Assembly (NCBI GenBank): GCA_002633005.1
Contig: NMRA01000033.1
Location: forward strand, 1,038,068-1,102,067
Length of the DNA stretch: 64,000 nucleotides
Direction: 5' to 3'
Source of the DNA: Phoronis australis
Lineage: Eukaryota > Phoronida > Phoronidae
Each line of letters begins with the position of its first letter. Within the stretch, counting starts at the first letter, position 1. Below are positions 49,501-61,063 of the stretch, one piece after another. A model generated the notes under the pieces. The model searched no databases and was not told where the DNA came from. It saw nothing but the letters and a program-made list of their open reading frames with translations. The translations under genes were made by a program, and so were the position numbers.

Positions 49501-50375
49501 TAATGACCAAAAGTGAAAGTCAAAATAACTTTTGTTACTGATGTGATGATAAAAGGGGGGCATGTTTGGGCTTTCGATTGTATCACTCGTTCGGTCATTC
49601 AAGCACGCTTTACCCGAAACGTTGTGAAGAGTGTAGATGTTCGGGATGGACAAAGGAAAGCTCGATTATACTTTGGGAAGGACATAACGTTTAGACGATT
49701 TTATGCAAAACAGTCGACAATGGTCTAATGTAATCGCTAGCTTCCTCGTGTCGGCATGTACGCGATAAAGTCCGCGCCAGTGAACACTTTAGCTTTTGAA
49801 AATACACCCTTTGTGCAATAGCGTAACAGAGGGATCTATAACATTTGATATTCGTCCTAGATATTAAGCAAAATGATATCAACCACGCGAAATTTCATTT
49901 AGATATTTTTCCTATCTGCAGTACATTTGAGTTATTCTTGGAATGTGTGACGAACACTGCGTGTTGGTCACTTGCTTTGTTTTTCACACATCTTCTTATT
50001 CCACTCTTAATGAAGAGGCTAAATTTCAGCAGTTATTTTCAGGTTATGTTTGAAGACGTGCTTGGTGAGCCAGATGGCGCTCACAGCATTGATTGCTTGT
50101 GGACCAACGCATACAAGTGTTTCAACGGCGGTAAGAAGTTCTGTTATTTGGCGCTCTCCACCATCTGCGGTCTGCCGCTGGCTCTCTGCTGGGGTTGCGA
50201 ATTCGCCTGCATCACCTTTTCCTACATTTGGTACATTACGCCCGCTCTCAAGAGTTGCGACATATGGTTGGGATGTGTTAAGAAGTTCTACGACATCTAC
50301 ATTAACTGTTGCTTGGCTCCGTTTATAGAGACTGTAGCGCTGGTGTTTTCGAAGATCTCAGTCACGCAAAAGTAG
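46568..50375 (+). CDS. Caveolin, gene B (132 residues, two exons)
   Basis: Exon 1 is 46568-46633 (22 residues, ending NRDPNELNQNVR, donor GTAAGT). Exon 2 is 50043-50375 (110 residues, acceptor ATTTTCAG, stop TAG). The phase and intron position match gene A, with an intron of 3.4 kb. The signature reads FEDVLGEP, the scaffolding part DCLWTNAYKCF, the hairpin CGLPLALCWG, and the end CCLAPFIETVALVF. By hand alignment exon 2 is about two-thirds identical to gene A and exactly the same length, so the pair arose by tandem duplication. It has 11 Cys in exon 2. The Cys of the VPC position in gene A is Ala here. Membrane-shaping scaffold function is inferred from the family. The intron contains a duplicated block with a MITE insertion, listed separately. 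Confidence 0.96.
47901..48585 (+). repeat. Duplicated block, copy 1 (MITE-bearing), caveolin B intron
   Basis: It runs from GAAACCAATAACTG to AGCTGGACCTTCCAA and matches 48587-49121 with roughly a dozen substitutions and a few small indels over 530 bp, plus the 154-bp MITE. A single N (48586) separates the copies, which suggests two haplotype contigs joined end to end. Confidence 0.9.
48263..48416 (+). mobile_element. MITE, family A, copy 4, with empty-site counterpart
   Basis: In the other block copy the site reads CTATTCCGGGTTACACAG (48941-48960). Here the same flanks are split by 154 bp from CCTCTCGTTCAG to GAACGCACGCCTG. The comparison fixes the insertion length and shows at most a 1-bp exact target duplication (CCGG/CCTG if one mismatch is allowed). 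Confidence 0.9.
48587..49121 (+). repeat. Duplicated block, copy 2 (empty site), caveolin B intron
   Basis: Lacks the MITE and continues into unique sequence after AGCTGGACCTTCCAA. A 98-codon minus-strand frame (48936-49232) ends within it, but the other copy has a 1-bp length change in the same place, arguing against coding function. Confidence 0.9.
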
Positions 50376-52961
50376 CCGTGATCGGCTGTGTTGCCCTGAC
50401 ACCGGTTGTCAAGGAGCGTAGATCATATCCGCTTTGCCTGTTTATCTTATTAACAATTAATACGCGTGGTCATAGGAACAGTAAGGAATTTTTAGATAAG
50501 TGGACGATCGAATTATTATGCTACAGCGAACAGCCCCGCGGCCTTCCACGATTGTCGATCAATTTTGCAGGCTTTGTTCATTTCAATTTTTACTTTCAAG
50601 ATTATGGAGCAAACCGTCTCATTCTTGTTTCATAAAAGAGAATCGTGTTCTCAGGTGAAAATTATTAAATCAAACTTCGACTACCTGCATACATTGTTAC
50701 TTATTTATGTACGTATTTTGTACTTTAGATACTTGAAGAATTCATAAATGTGTTTGTCTTCTTGAACCATTTTCGTTTGAATTAAGGTATTCGGCCCATA
50801 GGATTAATGGGGGAATCCGTACCTGTCACGTGATGAACAGACAGTGGTGATAGTAATACAGGGTGTCCCAAAATGTATTCCCACACTTCATACGCCAATT
50901 TAACAAACTATGGAGGAAAAAGATCTTATATGGTCAACATGTAAATCTGTTCATTTCGCATGCAAGCGAAGAAGAACGCGTTATTGGTTAACGCTTATCT
51001 GTATTGTATTTGATGATTTGATTGTAACAAGGGCCAGAGGCCTAGTTATTGAATATACACACTCACTCGTCAAGGAACAAAAAATTTCCATCGCATGTTC
51101 CAGCAAACGAGAGTTTAGAGTAATTTTATTGGCTCCAGCCGCGGGTGTATGCTGTACATTGCTTTATCCGGCAAAGTTCTCGTACAAACACCATTTAAAG
51201 CCATGTTGTGCTCTGATCCACCTGAGACAAACGTACCATCCGCAATGTTCAATTTGATGCATCTAGAGTTTTTTAATCTATGGTTACATACCTTTATCTA
51301 AAAACCGACACATGAGCCGTCACAAGCGCGGTAAGCAAACGACTTCAGGCCTGCGTTCAATATGGAAAGCGCTTCGTGACTGATTGCCTCTATTGAACGA
51401 CGGGCTCGAGGAAAAGCGCTTTCATTTTTGGCGAGTGTTCGTCCGGCCGACAAAACCAAGACGGAAAGCAAATCGTTCGTTTGCGACGTCTAACACCTCG
51501 AGGGTAGGGGTCTGTTTCTCGAAGAATCTAGTCATTTTTTTTTCTTTTGTCTTCCGGAAATTTAGCCGTGGCGTGATTTCATGAAAAGGATAAGCTGCCC
51601 ATAATGAGATTGATCTTTAGCTAAAACATACATGTAATAGACTCCTCGTAAACCAGCCACCATTACCCGACGATTAGCACAACGTCATCTCGGCAAATGA
51701 GAACTGGTAGAATTCCCTGGTCACCAAAAGGGAATTGAAATCGGTAAAAAAGGATGGTTGCAAATTCCAACCTAAGTCGTACGAAGCGTAGTCGACAGAA
51801 GACGAAGGTATACGACCTGAAGTGAATAGCCGACGGACTCGGTAATTGTCCGCCGTAGCATCGACACGGCGATCGTTTTGTCGAACGGAGAATCATGAGT
51901 CTCTAACTGTAACGAACCGCGTAGGCTAACCTCATAGAGCAGAAGCACAGGCGATTGGTGCACGCTAGCTACACGAATTCATGACTCATACTCAAACGGG
52001 CCCAGCCTCCATTTTGGCCGGACAATTCTTACCTCCGCTTCTTAACTTCCTGTAGAATTTACATGTAGAGTGCTAACTTGGGTGTGTGCGTTAGCGACAT
52101 CGTCGCATTTGTCCCCAAATCGAGCCGCCGACTCATATCTCAGTTTTGGAGAACGAATATTGATCGTGCCATTCTCAGTATCGGAACACAGCCACGTTTT
52201 CTAGTCTTGAGGCTCAAGGAATCTCTTTGAGTTACATGTAGCAACCTCTGTCTGGGTCTGTGGGTGTTGCACCTCGGTCTAGTACGCAAAAGTAGCCTGA
52301 GACCTATATTAGCTGGTATTCCCTGGGGTACGGGCTATACAACTGAAATGCTGATCACACCCAGTTCATTGTGAAAAACCGGGTTTCTCGTCACAGGAAA
52401 AAACTTGGCACTGACTCCGCGAACGCGTCCAAGAATTGCAAAAACGACACGGACAAATCATCTACACAAGTTAAGGAACGATGCATTTATTTGGGATTAA
52501 ATTTTATTGACACAGGAACAAGATTACCGGCTTAAATTCATAAATAATGGTCAAAAAACTTGAAAGAAATACGCTACAGTAGCGTTTTTTTGACAGCTAG
52601 TTGGGGGCTCACTTTTCCATATGTAGGCCTACTTAGCGGCGAAAATTCATGAGTCTGAAAGATGAGTCTGCGAGGTGCAGTGTTAGACATGATCAGCGGA
52701 AAATTGGCAAGCACCATCCTGGTAAATATTGAAATTGCCCCAAAACAAAACCTGAAATGGCTGCAAAGAGGAATTGTAGCAGTAGTATCCAGACGGCACG
52801 TACAATGTAGTTAGGGTCACCACTGAAAACAGAATCCCACTAACCATGACGATGATTTCATGGGTTTGGGAGATTGCGCGAGGGGCGGATAACTGAAGTG
52901 AGCTCAAAACTAATGAATTAATAAATTATTATTATTATTATTATTATCATCATCATCATCA

Positions 52962-53019
<58 letters not shown>

Positions 53020-53356
53020 CATTGTTATTATGCCAATAGAAACCGGTTCGTAATGATTCTGTGGTGGCACAAACGGATACCAAAATACCGGCTAAATTGC
53101 CAATAGGGGGCACGAACTGGTACAGTGCGAAAATAGCCATGTGCTGTATTTTTCTGTATGATTAGATACCTGAAACTAACACACCTGATATTGAAGACAC
53201 AGTTGAAACTTGTTCATGAAGTGTCATATTAAAAATAATGTGCGTGACGTCATTATAAAATTATGTTCCACGCACTTTGCAAAACCATCTAGTATTTTAA
53301 TAGAGTAAGCTCAAAACAGCAACTAGTGTTATTCAAGAGACATGTGAGCAAACTGT
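50376..53356. other. Stretch without a supported gene
   Basis: It follows the caveolin B stop and may include its 3' UTR. An ACAGGGTGTCCCAAAATGTA string (about 50860) resembles one at 33625. A strong minus-strand donor (GCGGAG|GTAAGA at about 52033) may mark a 5' UTR exon, but no coding frame ends there. Confidence 0.35.
52924..53032 (+). repeat. (ATT)n/(ATC)n microsatellite
   Basis: A long ATT run interrupted by seven ATC/CAT units. The Asn/Asp-run open frame across it is an artefact. Confidence 0.95.
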
Positions 53357-53578
53357 GGGCTCGTTCCTAGGAGCTGTCTTAAGTTCATTTTTACTTAAGT
53401 CCAAGATTTGTCTCATCTTCCAAACTTCCGCATCCTCTAAGTTAGTCAAAGTAAGACAAAACTCAAGTCAAAATTTTAAAGAAAACTTGAAAAGTATCTC
53501 AGACAAATTTAAGTTTAATCTTAAAATTGGCTGAAATTTATGATTTGTCTAAGCTAAGTCAGTTTTTTTGAACCGGGC
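53357..53578 (+). mobile_element. MITE-like element with GGGCTCGTTC / GAACCGGGC ends
   Basis: The left end GGGCTCGTTCCTAGGAGCTG and right end TTTTTTTGAACCGGGC are inverted. The interior is built of CTTAAG-rich inverted blocks (CTTAAGTCCAAGATTTGTCT against GACAAATTTAAGTTTAATC). The form recalls PIF/Harbinger-type MITEs with GGGCCCG-like ends. The target duplication is not clear. Confidence 0.5.
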
Positions 53579-54149
53579 ATCAGTATTCGTGGGATTTCCG
53601 GGCTTTGAAAATACGGGATGTATTATTTGGCAGATTCAAAAAATATTTTGTAAATGGCATTTTAGAACTAAAAGTCAAACACAAAAAATGTAATACGCTG
53701 ACAGAGGGCCTTTTTCTCGACGGTCTATTGGATTTTGTCGTTTAACTTTCGGCTAAAATCAGTCCACTGAGCTTAGCCAGTTTCACAAAAACAGGTTGAG
53801 GCCGAAAACCACTACAGTAAACTACAGTTCTCGAAGTCAAAAGACAGAAACCACAGTCTTCTCACTTCCGGAAGTGAAATTATCGGCGAGAAAAGAGATC
53901 AGCGTCAGCTCCTGCGTTCCCAGTCTAACTCTCTGCTGGCTGAGTTAAATCCCCCTCCTCACAGGTCTTGATTTCAGCGGATGTCTCCGAGACAAGGGCG
54001 AGAATTAGCGATTCGTAATAACGATATTTTAGATCTCTCGTCAAAGCCTCAAAATTGCGTTTTTATAGTCGTAAAGCAATTACGCTCCTTTAAAGAGATT
54101 AAAAACCCACCCTACATGTACATCACAAAAATGATTTAGACCACTTGTA

Positions 54150-54260
54150 GCTATGGAAATAATCTCAAGTTGTTCCATTGTCAAGCTGGATATAATTACA
54201 GGCTTACGAAGAACTGAACAGTTTGTTGTTTATTTAGACCAGGCCATTCGAACTTGGCTT
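54150..54260 (+). repeat. Dispersed repeat, GAAAGAACTG family, copy 2
   Basis: GGCTTACGAAGAACTGAACAGTTTGTT, then a GGCTT.TCAC.CGGCGTGTCA block shared with 55760-55790. Confidence 0.35.
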
Positions 54261-55689
54261 CTCACGGCGTGTCATTGTATACGCCAAGCCTGGTATCGAG
54301 AAATAAAGGAATTTCAGTTCTTTACTAAGCCAGACATATCCCTAAAGAAACAAGTTGAGATGAATAATTTATCGGCAAGTAGTCTAAATCAAACGGACGG
54401 AACGGGGGTTTATGGTCGCTTAAAAACGTTTCACGAGTGTTTCAGAATCTACACCCTTTTGTTTTTTGTGCGAGACATTGTGTGATGTTTGTTGGCAAAC
54501 TTGAAACACTAATGAAATGCGCACTTAATGTATCACTTGGCAATACTTGATTCAAGCGTAAAACATGCTTTCAGCTTATGCAGTGGGACAATAGAGAGCA
54601 TAGAGTACAACGACGCAGAGATCCTTGTCACGCGTCAGGTTTTCAACAGGGCCCTGGGAAGCGGGGCACGCGCTCCTCAATTATTTGTAGGCGTAAGGGG
54701 AGAAGCTTTGATGGCGATCGACGAACGGATTCAGATAAAGATTATAGGGAAAGGCACAACAAAGAAAAGATATAAATCTAGATTAAAAATCAAACCTTTG
54801 TCTAATATCAACGCCGGATTTACTCTTTGGGGCTGCCCCGGACGGTGCGTGTTTGTTTAGGTCACGATTTTAAAAAATCTGCATTTCCCGGCAGCATGGT
54901 CTGCAAACAAATGGCGACGGGCAATTTAACACACTTCTAAAGTATTCAAGAAAATTTCATGTGCACAGATTTTCCAAAGCAACTTTATTGCCTTATTAGT
55001 TCAGAAGACACTATGTAGACATGCAAAGCCCCGTTTCTCCTTGGACAACATTCTGGCAAGAGATAACACTCGAATTACATGTTATTTTCTTAAGCCCGTG
55101 GAGGTGTAATAAGTATAGTATTTTCTGTTTTGGAAATTATACAGTATATGTTCTTTCCTCTTTTGAGGACTCTGTCGGAGGGACCTCCTTTATACCGTCT
55201 ATGACCACTTTTTCCTGTTCATCAGGATACATGTACGTTGATCTTAAGGGGCCGATCTGGAGGGGTCCCGATTACGGAATCCTTTGTCATTATTCTCCCG
55301 TTTTTAACTTTCCATTGATGCTAGGGCCCCCTATTGGACGAGTTATTTTTAACAACTCAGATTGAGGAAACCACCCCAGCATCATGCCATGCGCCATAAA
55401 CCGCCAAAAACTAAGTCAAAACAGTATCAAGAACACTGACGGATTAGGGTTTTGCAGTGCCCTCAGTTATAAGAAGTCTGGGGGACATTTAATGTTGGTC
55501 TGACATCGTTGAAGATTGATAAAGCCTTTTTATTGATTTATTATAACTTGAAATATTGGTTTTGAATCTTACACGATATGAACTTTACATCGTCATAAAT
55601 TGGCACAAATCTTCGCCTAAACACTTAACGTGGCAATAATCTGACCTTCCATCACAAAAACAAATTTATTCACTTACCTTTTAAAAATA

Positions 55690-55800
55690 GGTCTTAACTG
55701 AGATGATTTCAAGGTTTTGAAAGAACTGAGCGTTCGTACATGTAATTGCTCCACAGGTTGGCTTGTCACACGGCGTGTCACTTTGTGCGGCGAGTACAGT
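55690..55800 (+). repeat. Dispersed repeat, GAAAGAACTG family, copy 3
   Basis: GATGATTTCAAGGTTTTGAAAGAACTGAGCGTTCGTACATG, then GGCTTGTCACACGGCGTGTCA, aligned to copy 2. Confidence 0.35.
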
Positions 55801-57489
55801 CATCTCGAAGAAAAACGAGCAATCTGTTTTAACGAATCCAGAAATCAATTCACTACTTGCACGAATTCGCCATTATGCTTGAGAACAAGGAGTTGTGTCC
55901 ATACTATAATGGTTCTGCATGTTTGCGTCGATGCTAAAACGAGGCATTGTGTCCTAAACAACAATCATTTTTTGTAGCACCACCAGAGTGTGCAAGTACA
56001 TGTACATGTAATTAATTCTCATCTGAGTATTAGCAGCAAGTGACGTCGTGCAAAACAATTAACAGTTGGATAAAGAAGTTTCATCAGAGACTTGAGTGAG
56101 AGCAAAAAGCGTTGCGACTGGGTCTAGCGGTATGAATTATAACACGAAATGATTAATTAAGGAATAGGAGGGAAGACATTGGAAGCAAATGTAGGACTCC
56201 ATAAAATCTTGCGCGCTAATGGACAATGACGGACTGGCGACAAATTGCCTTCACTTTTGTTTGGCAGTAATACCAGGGTGTCAACTGTCACTATTCTTTT
56301 TCGCCTTAGACAAGCTTGGTAAAATATGGAGGTCACCAGTAATCGTATTTTGCTGTTTGTAAATGATTTGGTAATATTTGCACGAACCGTTGTTCCATTA
56401 CAAATACATGTTTACCATCTCCAGTTGTAACAAGTGGACCGAAACGGAGAATCAATAAGAAAATTATCGTTTTTCGAAACTAAGGCATTACAAAAATGAA
56501 CGCTTCTGTAAACAATTAGGTGCATCAACCTTTGTAATCAAATTCCCAAAGGAGGAAATTTGAACCTCTGCTAAAGTTCTTTTTGAAAATGCCTTCCAAA
56601 GCTTTGTTTGAAATTAATACAGTACGGTCAACCTTCTCACATATTACGGCTGCTATTTGGTTAAAAATATTTGAAAAAATTGCCTATTTTAATGTATAGA
56701 ATCGAGTTTTGGGAGTTTCACCTAGGTGATGATACTGAGCGGTATAAATTATATCCGTTTCACCAAATTGTGAAAAGCCCTCCCGTGGACCTTCAGCTCG
56801 CTCTCTTTAAGAGCTGAGTAATGGCTACAGCCCGAGGTGATCTGTAAAACTGTCAGTGATGGAAAATACACGTGGATGAGTAGCAATAGTAAAATTGAAA
56901 TTGTTAAATCAGGCTTACAACAGATACACTATTTTGTGCTATAAATTCCAGCTAGAAATGGTTGGAAGAGAAAAGGGGTACTGGGCATTAAATGTTAGAA
57001 ATCTACTTTAATACACAGGTTTGGTGTTGTGTGGGTACAAGGGTATAGTCGATGAAAACGTATTAATCATTGTGAGAAATATGTTCCTTGTCAAACAAGC
57101 CTAAATAATTATAACTGATTTGCCTACCTAGTCATACATAACATGCTTAGACTCCTTTAAAAGTATTAAAGTTAATGTCCATGATATAGATGAACACAAT
57201 TTCTTTTTGTGTTCGTGGACGGTAGACCGGAAGGAGTGGACCATGATGTGAGACGTCGTCCCTGCTGTAAGTTTGTGTTCTTTACTTTGACAGATTACAA
57301 GACCTGTGAAAATTTGAGTACCAATAGAATTGTTACAAATATTTCATAAAAACAGAAGAAAGGACTCCGCGTTAAATGAAATCACGTGGAATCTAAAATG
57401 TATGAACTGGTGCTTATGATTATATTGAATTTTGAATTTGTAACTGTTCTTGTGTGCATGTATTTACGTTGTGAAATAAATGATGAAAA

Positions 57490-57720
57490 ATTTGTCTTTG
57501 GAGTTAAGCCACCCGAGGTCGTGGGATCGAGTCCCACTGGGCCACACTGCTAGACCCTTGACTCAGGTTTCTATCTCCTTACCTCGGTTTTATTAATAAA
57601 GCACAAAAATAGTTCCAGGTGATCAGTGCAATAGGCCCAAGTGCGCGCCCTGCGCACGTCTGGTACAACGTGTACCAGACCGCCTGCAATTATTTTTTTA
57701 TACATATTAGCCACCCATAC
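57490..57720 (+). repeat. SINE-like repeat with truncated tRNA head
   Basis: GGTCGTGGGATCGAGTCCCAC at 57517 is a near-perfect T-arm with a box B-like core (GGATCGAGTCC). The body (CACACTGCTAGACCCTTGA, CTCCTTACCTCGGTTTTA, GTACAACGTGTACCAGACCGCC) matches 6570-6715. No complete tRNA can be folded, so this is a 5'-truncated tRNA-derived SINE. Confidence 0.55.
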
Positions 57721-58093
57721 CTAATGTCAATACTTGGATTTGCCTATTGCATACTACATGTATGCCGCCATTGTGAAATCTGATTTTTATTTGATAATAA
57801 TAACAAAAACTCAGCAGAAAATTATCGGTTACTGTCTTTAAACAAAATAATTTCTTATATCAAATAAGAAATAATATTTAAATGTTTTATGAAAATGTCT
57901 ATGTTGCAAAATAAAGACTGCTTTACGGCTCTGTAGCAAAGTTACATACAATTCCGAAGACACCCATCGTCTGGGTGTTACATGTATATGATTTTCTCGG
58001 GCAACTCCCATTAAAAATTTGTTCTACACAGAACGTCAAATCTAATACATTGGCCCAGTTGATGAGGTCCAGCGTGCGTCCCGAAGGTCCGAG

Positions 58094-58192
58094 AACATTG
58101 TTAAAACGCAAGATCACGCAAGACTTCTGGAGAAATCGACATTTGTTGTTACACACGAAGCACGTGATCACACAACGTCCTTCCTGAGATTT
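58094..58192 (+). repeat. Dispersed repeat, AAAACGCAA family, copy 3
   Basis: AAAACGCAAGATCACGCAAGACTTC ... GAAGCACGTGATCACAC ... CCTGAGATTTGGGCGT; see 2836-2932. Confidence 0.5.
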
Positions 58193-58216
58193 GGGCGTCA
58201 GTCCAACTCAGCCCAG

Positions 58217-61063
58217 TTACTCATCCATGTCGATAGAGGTGTCATCGCTGTACTTAAAGTATACACCAGCCGAACTTTGTCTGTTTCGGGGCTCACTGGC
58301 GCCAAGCGAGGAAGGATTCTGATACCCAGTTGTTCGAAAAGGCCTTCGACGTGTTGTCAAGGCTGAGCCGCGGCGACTGTCGAAAGTGTTTTCCATAGAG
58401 GAACCATCAAGTTTCAAAGTCGACACAAGAGCGCGGCTAATTGCCATTTGCTCTGCTCTATTCATGGACTGGTGGGGATTTTCTTCTTGCTTTTGTGCAT
58501 GATGCGTTGTGTTAGTTTTAACTTGAAAAAAATACCTTGTGTGTGATCTTCTTTCTCTGAATGTTTTGATCACACCTGCGAGCGCACTCGCAGCATTCGT
58601 CTGCAAGGCTGCTCTAGGGTCGTCATTTGGCGCCAAATTCTCCGCGATGGCGAATGTCTCGGCAAGTTTTGCGTCGCCGGCTTTTATGCGGTATGATTCA
58701 GGAACTCTTTTCTCTAGCATTAGAATAATGGTGAGTTTCTGTAGTTTCCAGTGGGTGACTTTGGTGCTGGCTATGACTGAGCAGGATTCTGATACCATAG
58801 CAATCAACATATTCATGGACAGAACATAGGCCAAAATAACAAATAAGACAAAAAGAGTAACACTCAAGCCTGGGGAAGGTGACATGTATAAAACCTCAAC
58901 ATCGCAGAGTCCTAGCGCTAGTTGAAATAAACTGAACATGGTCATTCCAAATGTTTCAAAATGTGACGGCAAAACTCTCATTTGTCTGTACAGCAGGTGT
59001 AGAGCGGCCGAGAACGATATAAGGAGAACACCAATGAGAATGGAGAATCTGAGCAAATCTCCAAACACAACTTTCTGAATGAGCGCAGTGAAAAAGCTGA
59101 ATTTTCGTATACCTCGTGTGAAAAACAGCATGAACACCCACCCTGTTATGAGTGACACTATCGTCGGAATGTGCTCAAACTGATAAGACAGCCAATGGCA
59201 AGCCATACTCGCTATAACGCTGAGGGAGAAAATAATAGAAACTATCTGGTATTGCTCGTTCTGAAGAAGCCGTGTCAACGAATGCGTCCGAGATCTTCTT
59301 AACCCTATGATCTCCATAATGAATACAGCGATGCTATATAGCCATATTAGAATTTGGAATATAAGTCTCACAAAATCGCTCGGCAATGTGTAAGAATCAA
59401 CCGCGTAATAGATGATTGTCACGTTTGGCACTGGACTGTCTGTTGAAAATTCAGGAAGGAAAACCGGTCGAACCAGTGCCACAACTGTCAAGGATATCAT
59501 GACGCCCAAGTGAACCAAGAGCCAAGCGAAAAATATCTTGGAATATCGTGACCATTTGAAATTAATCACGTGACTAATAGGCATCATATCAACAAATTTG
59601 AAAGCTGTCACAATATCTCGATTGTCTGGAATGCACTCCAGCACGGATTTCGAGTCGAGGGCAACGGTGGCGCTGTCTATGTCAGTGACGTCGTAGTAGT
59701 AAACGTCTGAGACGCCATTAGTGTTATGAAGAAATCTGTAAACGTTCTGCACGTTGATTATCAGGTTGAAAATTTCAGGCGCTCCAAGTCGAGCCGCCAG
59801 TGCCAGAGGAGTACACTGTTCTTCATTTTTTGTAGCAAATAAGAGCGATAACAACAGTGATCGATTGCTGTGGAAATCGTCTGCTCTGTCTGGTTTTTCT
59901 TTAAGTTGCGTTCTCACGAGCTCTTCTGTTTCTTCTATTAAGACGTGAAAAATGTCTACAAGTGCACTTAGTCTTGTGATATTATCTCTTGCCTCTGGCT
60001 TTACCGATAGTCTTATGATTTCGTGAAAAACCGTATCCCCATTATTAGCTCGCGCGTCTAGTTTTGCACCGTTTTGAATAAGCAGACGACACATTATCTG
60101 GTCTGTGTTCCACACCGCAATGGCCAACGGAAGTTCTCCTTCCATACAAGTGTCTTTGTAATCATTATTTTGGACTGGCGTATGAAGCAAGTTGAGCAAT
60201 AACGAGTGGTTTTCGTTGCACGATTGTAAGAGCTGGAAAGTTCTTGAGTTTTTGCCTTTCGTATCTTTGACCTTTTCAATTTTCTTGCTTATCTGTTTTC
60301 TGGCTAGACGGTGAAACCTATCAAAAAGAATTTCGACGGCCTCATGATCCCCCATTGCTGCGGCCACATGCAAAACTGTCGGAGAAGATGGCCCATTAGT
60401 TTGGAAAATTAAGTATGGCAATTTTTCTATAATCAAGCTGAAGACCTCTCGTTTTTGGTGGTGAAGTGCAGTCTGTAATATTGTGTCCCCAGCTTTATTG
60501 ATGAAGATAGAGTCCGCATTTTTTGGGTTGAGATTTTCTGAGTCCAGAATGCCAATCATAACCTCTACCTTTTCTTTCTGTCCTTGCCGGACGTTATTAA
60601 ATAGATGGTGCTTGAATTGTTCGTAGTTTTTGCGAAATATGTCAACCATTTTGTTATGGTATTCCTCCCTGTCTTCCGTAGACATTGAACTTTGTTGTGG
60701 TATTTCGGCAATTGTGTCCAATTTTTTCATATGTGGAAGCACACAGTCACTGTGCACGCTGATATTAGACGCGTAGGACACTCGAGATGGTCGAACGGAA
60801 GGCTTTGATATTCTAGATTTTGATTCTTTTCGTGGAGAAGGCTCATACGGCTCAAAGCTGTCATCGTCGTGCACGTAACCAGAGTCGCGCGTTTCGTCGC
60901 TTGCAGCAAGTTTACCAGGACGAAGAGTCTTGAGCCCAAAATCTAAGAATCCATCAAGATCGTCCTCACATTTCGCTATTTTACGTTGTCGCCGAGGCTT
61001 CGCGGGGTCGAAATTGCTTATCCTGGGATTTCTTTTCTTTTTGGGCTTCGGATTGTGTGTCAT
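58217..61063 (-). CDS. TRPV-family cation channel (948 residues in one coding exon)
   Basis: TRPV channels are tetrameric plasma-membrane cation channels gated by heat, ligands or mechanical input. The start is taken at 61061-61063, directly after an acceptor (TTGATGTCGTTTCAG). The frame continues 8 codons upstream, but that is intron. Visible parts: a basic/Ser-rich N-terminus; ankyrin repeats at about 187-447 (TVLHVAAAMGDHEAVEILF, GELPLAIAV, NGDTVFHEI, CTPLALAARLGAPEIF); the TRPV linker (YYYDVTDIDS); S1 about 511-533, S2 562-586, S3 607-625, S4 636-649, S5 664-689; pore filter GLCD at 718-721; S6 733-757 ending NMLIAMV; and the TRP box WKLQKL from 772. The filter differs from GMGD of TRPV1-4. 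The C-terminus is basic and Ser-rich. The subfamily is not assigned. Upstream exons are possible at 61.2-62.3 kb. Confidence 0.95.
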   Translation of the reverse strand: MTHNPKPKKKRNPRISNFDPAKPRRQRKIAKCEDDLDGFLDFGLKTLRPGKLAASDETRDSGYVHDDDSFEPYEPSPRKESKSRISKPSVRPSRVSYASNISVHSDCVLPHMKKLDTIAEIPQQSSMSTEDREEYHNKMVDIFRKNYEQFKHHLFNNVRQGQKEKVEVMIGILDSENLNPKNADSIFINKAGDTILQTALHHQKREVFSLIIEKLPYLIFQTNGPSSPTVLHVAAAMGDHEAVEILFDRFHRLARKQISKKIEKVKDTKGKNSRTFQLLQSCNENHSLLLNLLHTPVQNNDYKDTCMEGELPLAIAVWNTDQIMCRLLIQNGAKLDARANNGDTVFHEIIRLSVKPEARDNITRLSALVDIFHVLIEETEELVRTQLKEKPDRADDFHSNRSLLLSLLFATKNEEQCTPLALAARLGAPEIFNLIINVQNVYRFLHNTNGVSDVYYYDVTDIDSATVALDSKSVLECIPDNRDIVTAFKFVDMMPISHVINFKWSRYSKIFFAWLLVHLGVMISLTVVALVRPVFLPEFSTDSPVPNVTIIYYAVDSYTLPSDFVRLIFQILIWLYSIAVFIMEIIGLRRSRTHSLTRLLQNEQYQIVSIIFSLSVIASMACHWLSYQFEHIPTIVSLITGWVFMLFFTRGIRKFSFFTALIQKVVFGDLLRFSILIGVLLISFSAALHLLYRQMRVLPSHFETFGMTMFSLFQLALGLCDVEVLYMSPSPGLSVTLFVLFVILAYVLSMNMLIAMVSESCSVIASTKVTHWKLQKLTIILMLEKRVPESYRIKAGDAKLAETFAIAENLAPNDDPRAALQTNAASALAGVIKTFRERRSHTRYFFQVKTNTTHHAQKQEENPHQSMNRAEQMAISRALVSTLKLDGSSMENTFDSRRGSALTTRRRPFRTTGYQNPSSLGASEPRNRQSSAGVYFKYSDDTSIDMDE

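Larger units (their letters stand above)
53579..57480. other. Stretch without a supported gene
   Basis: Two 110-codon plus-strand frames (54153-54485, 54528-54860) look partly protein-like but lack domains and paired splice sites. The repeats at 54150-54260 and 55690-55800 belong to the GAAAGAACTG family. Confidence 0.35.

Noticed and set aside
52910-53140. Asn/Asp-run frame
   Set aside because: Translation of an ATT/ATC microsatellite.
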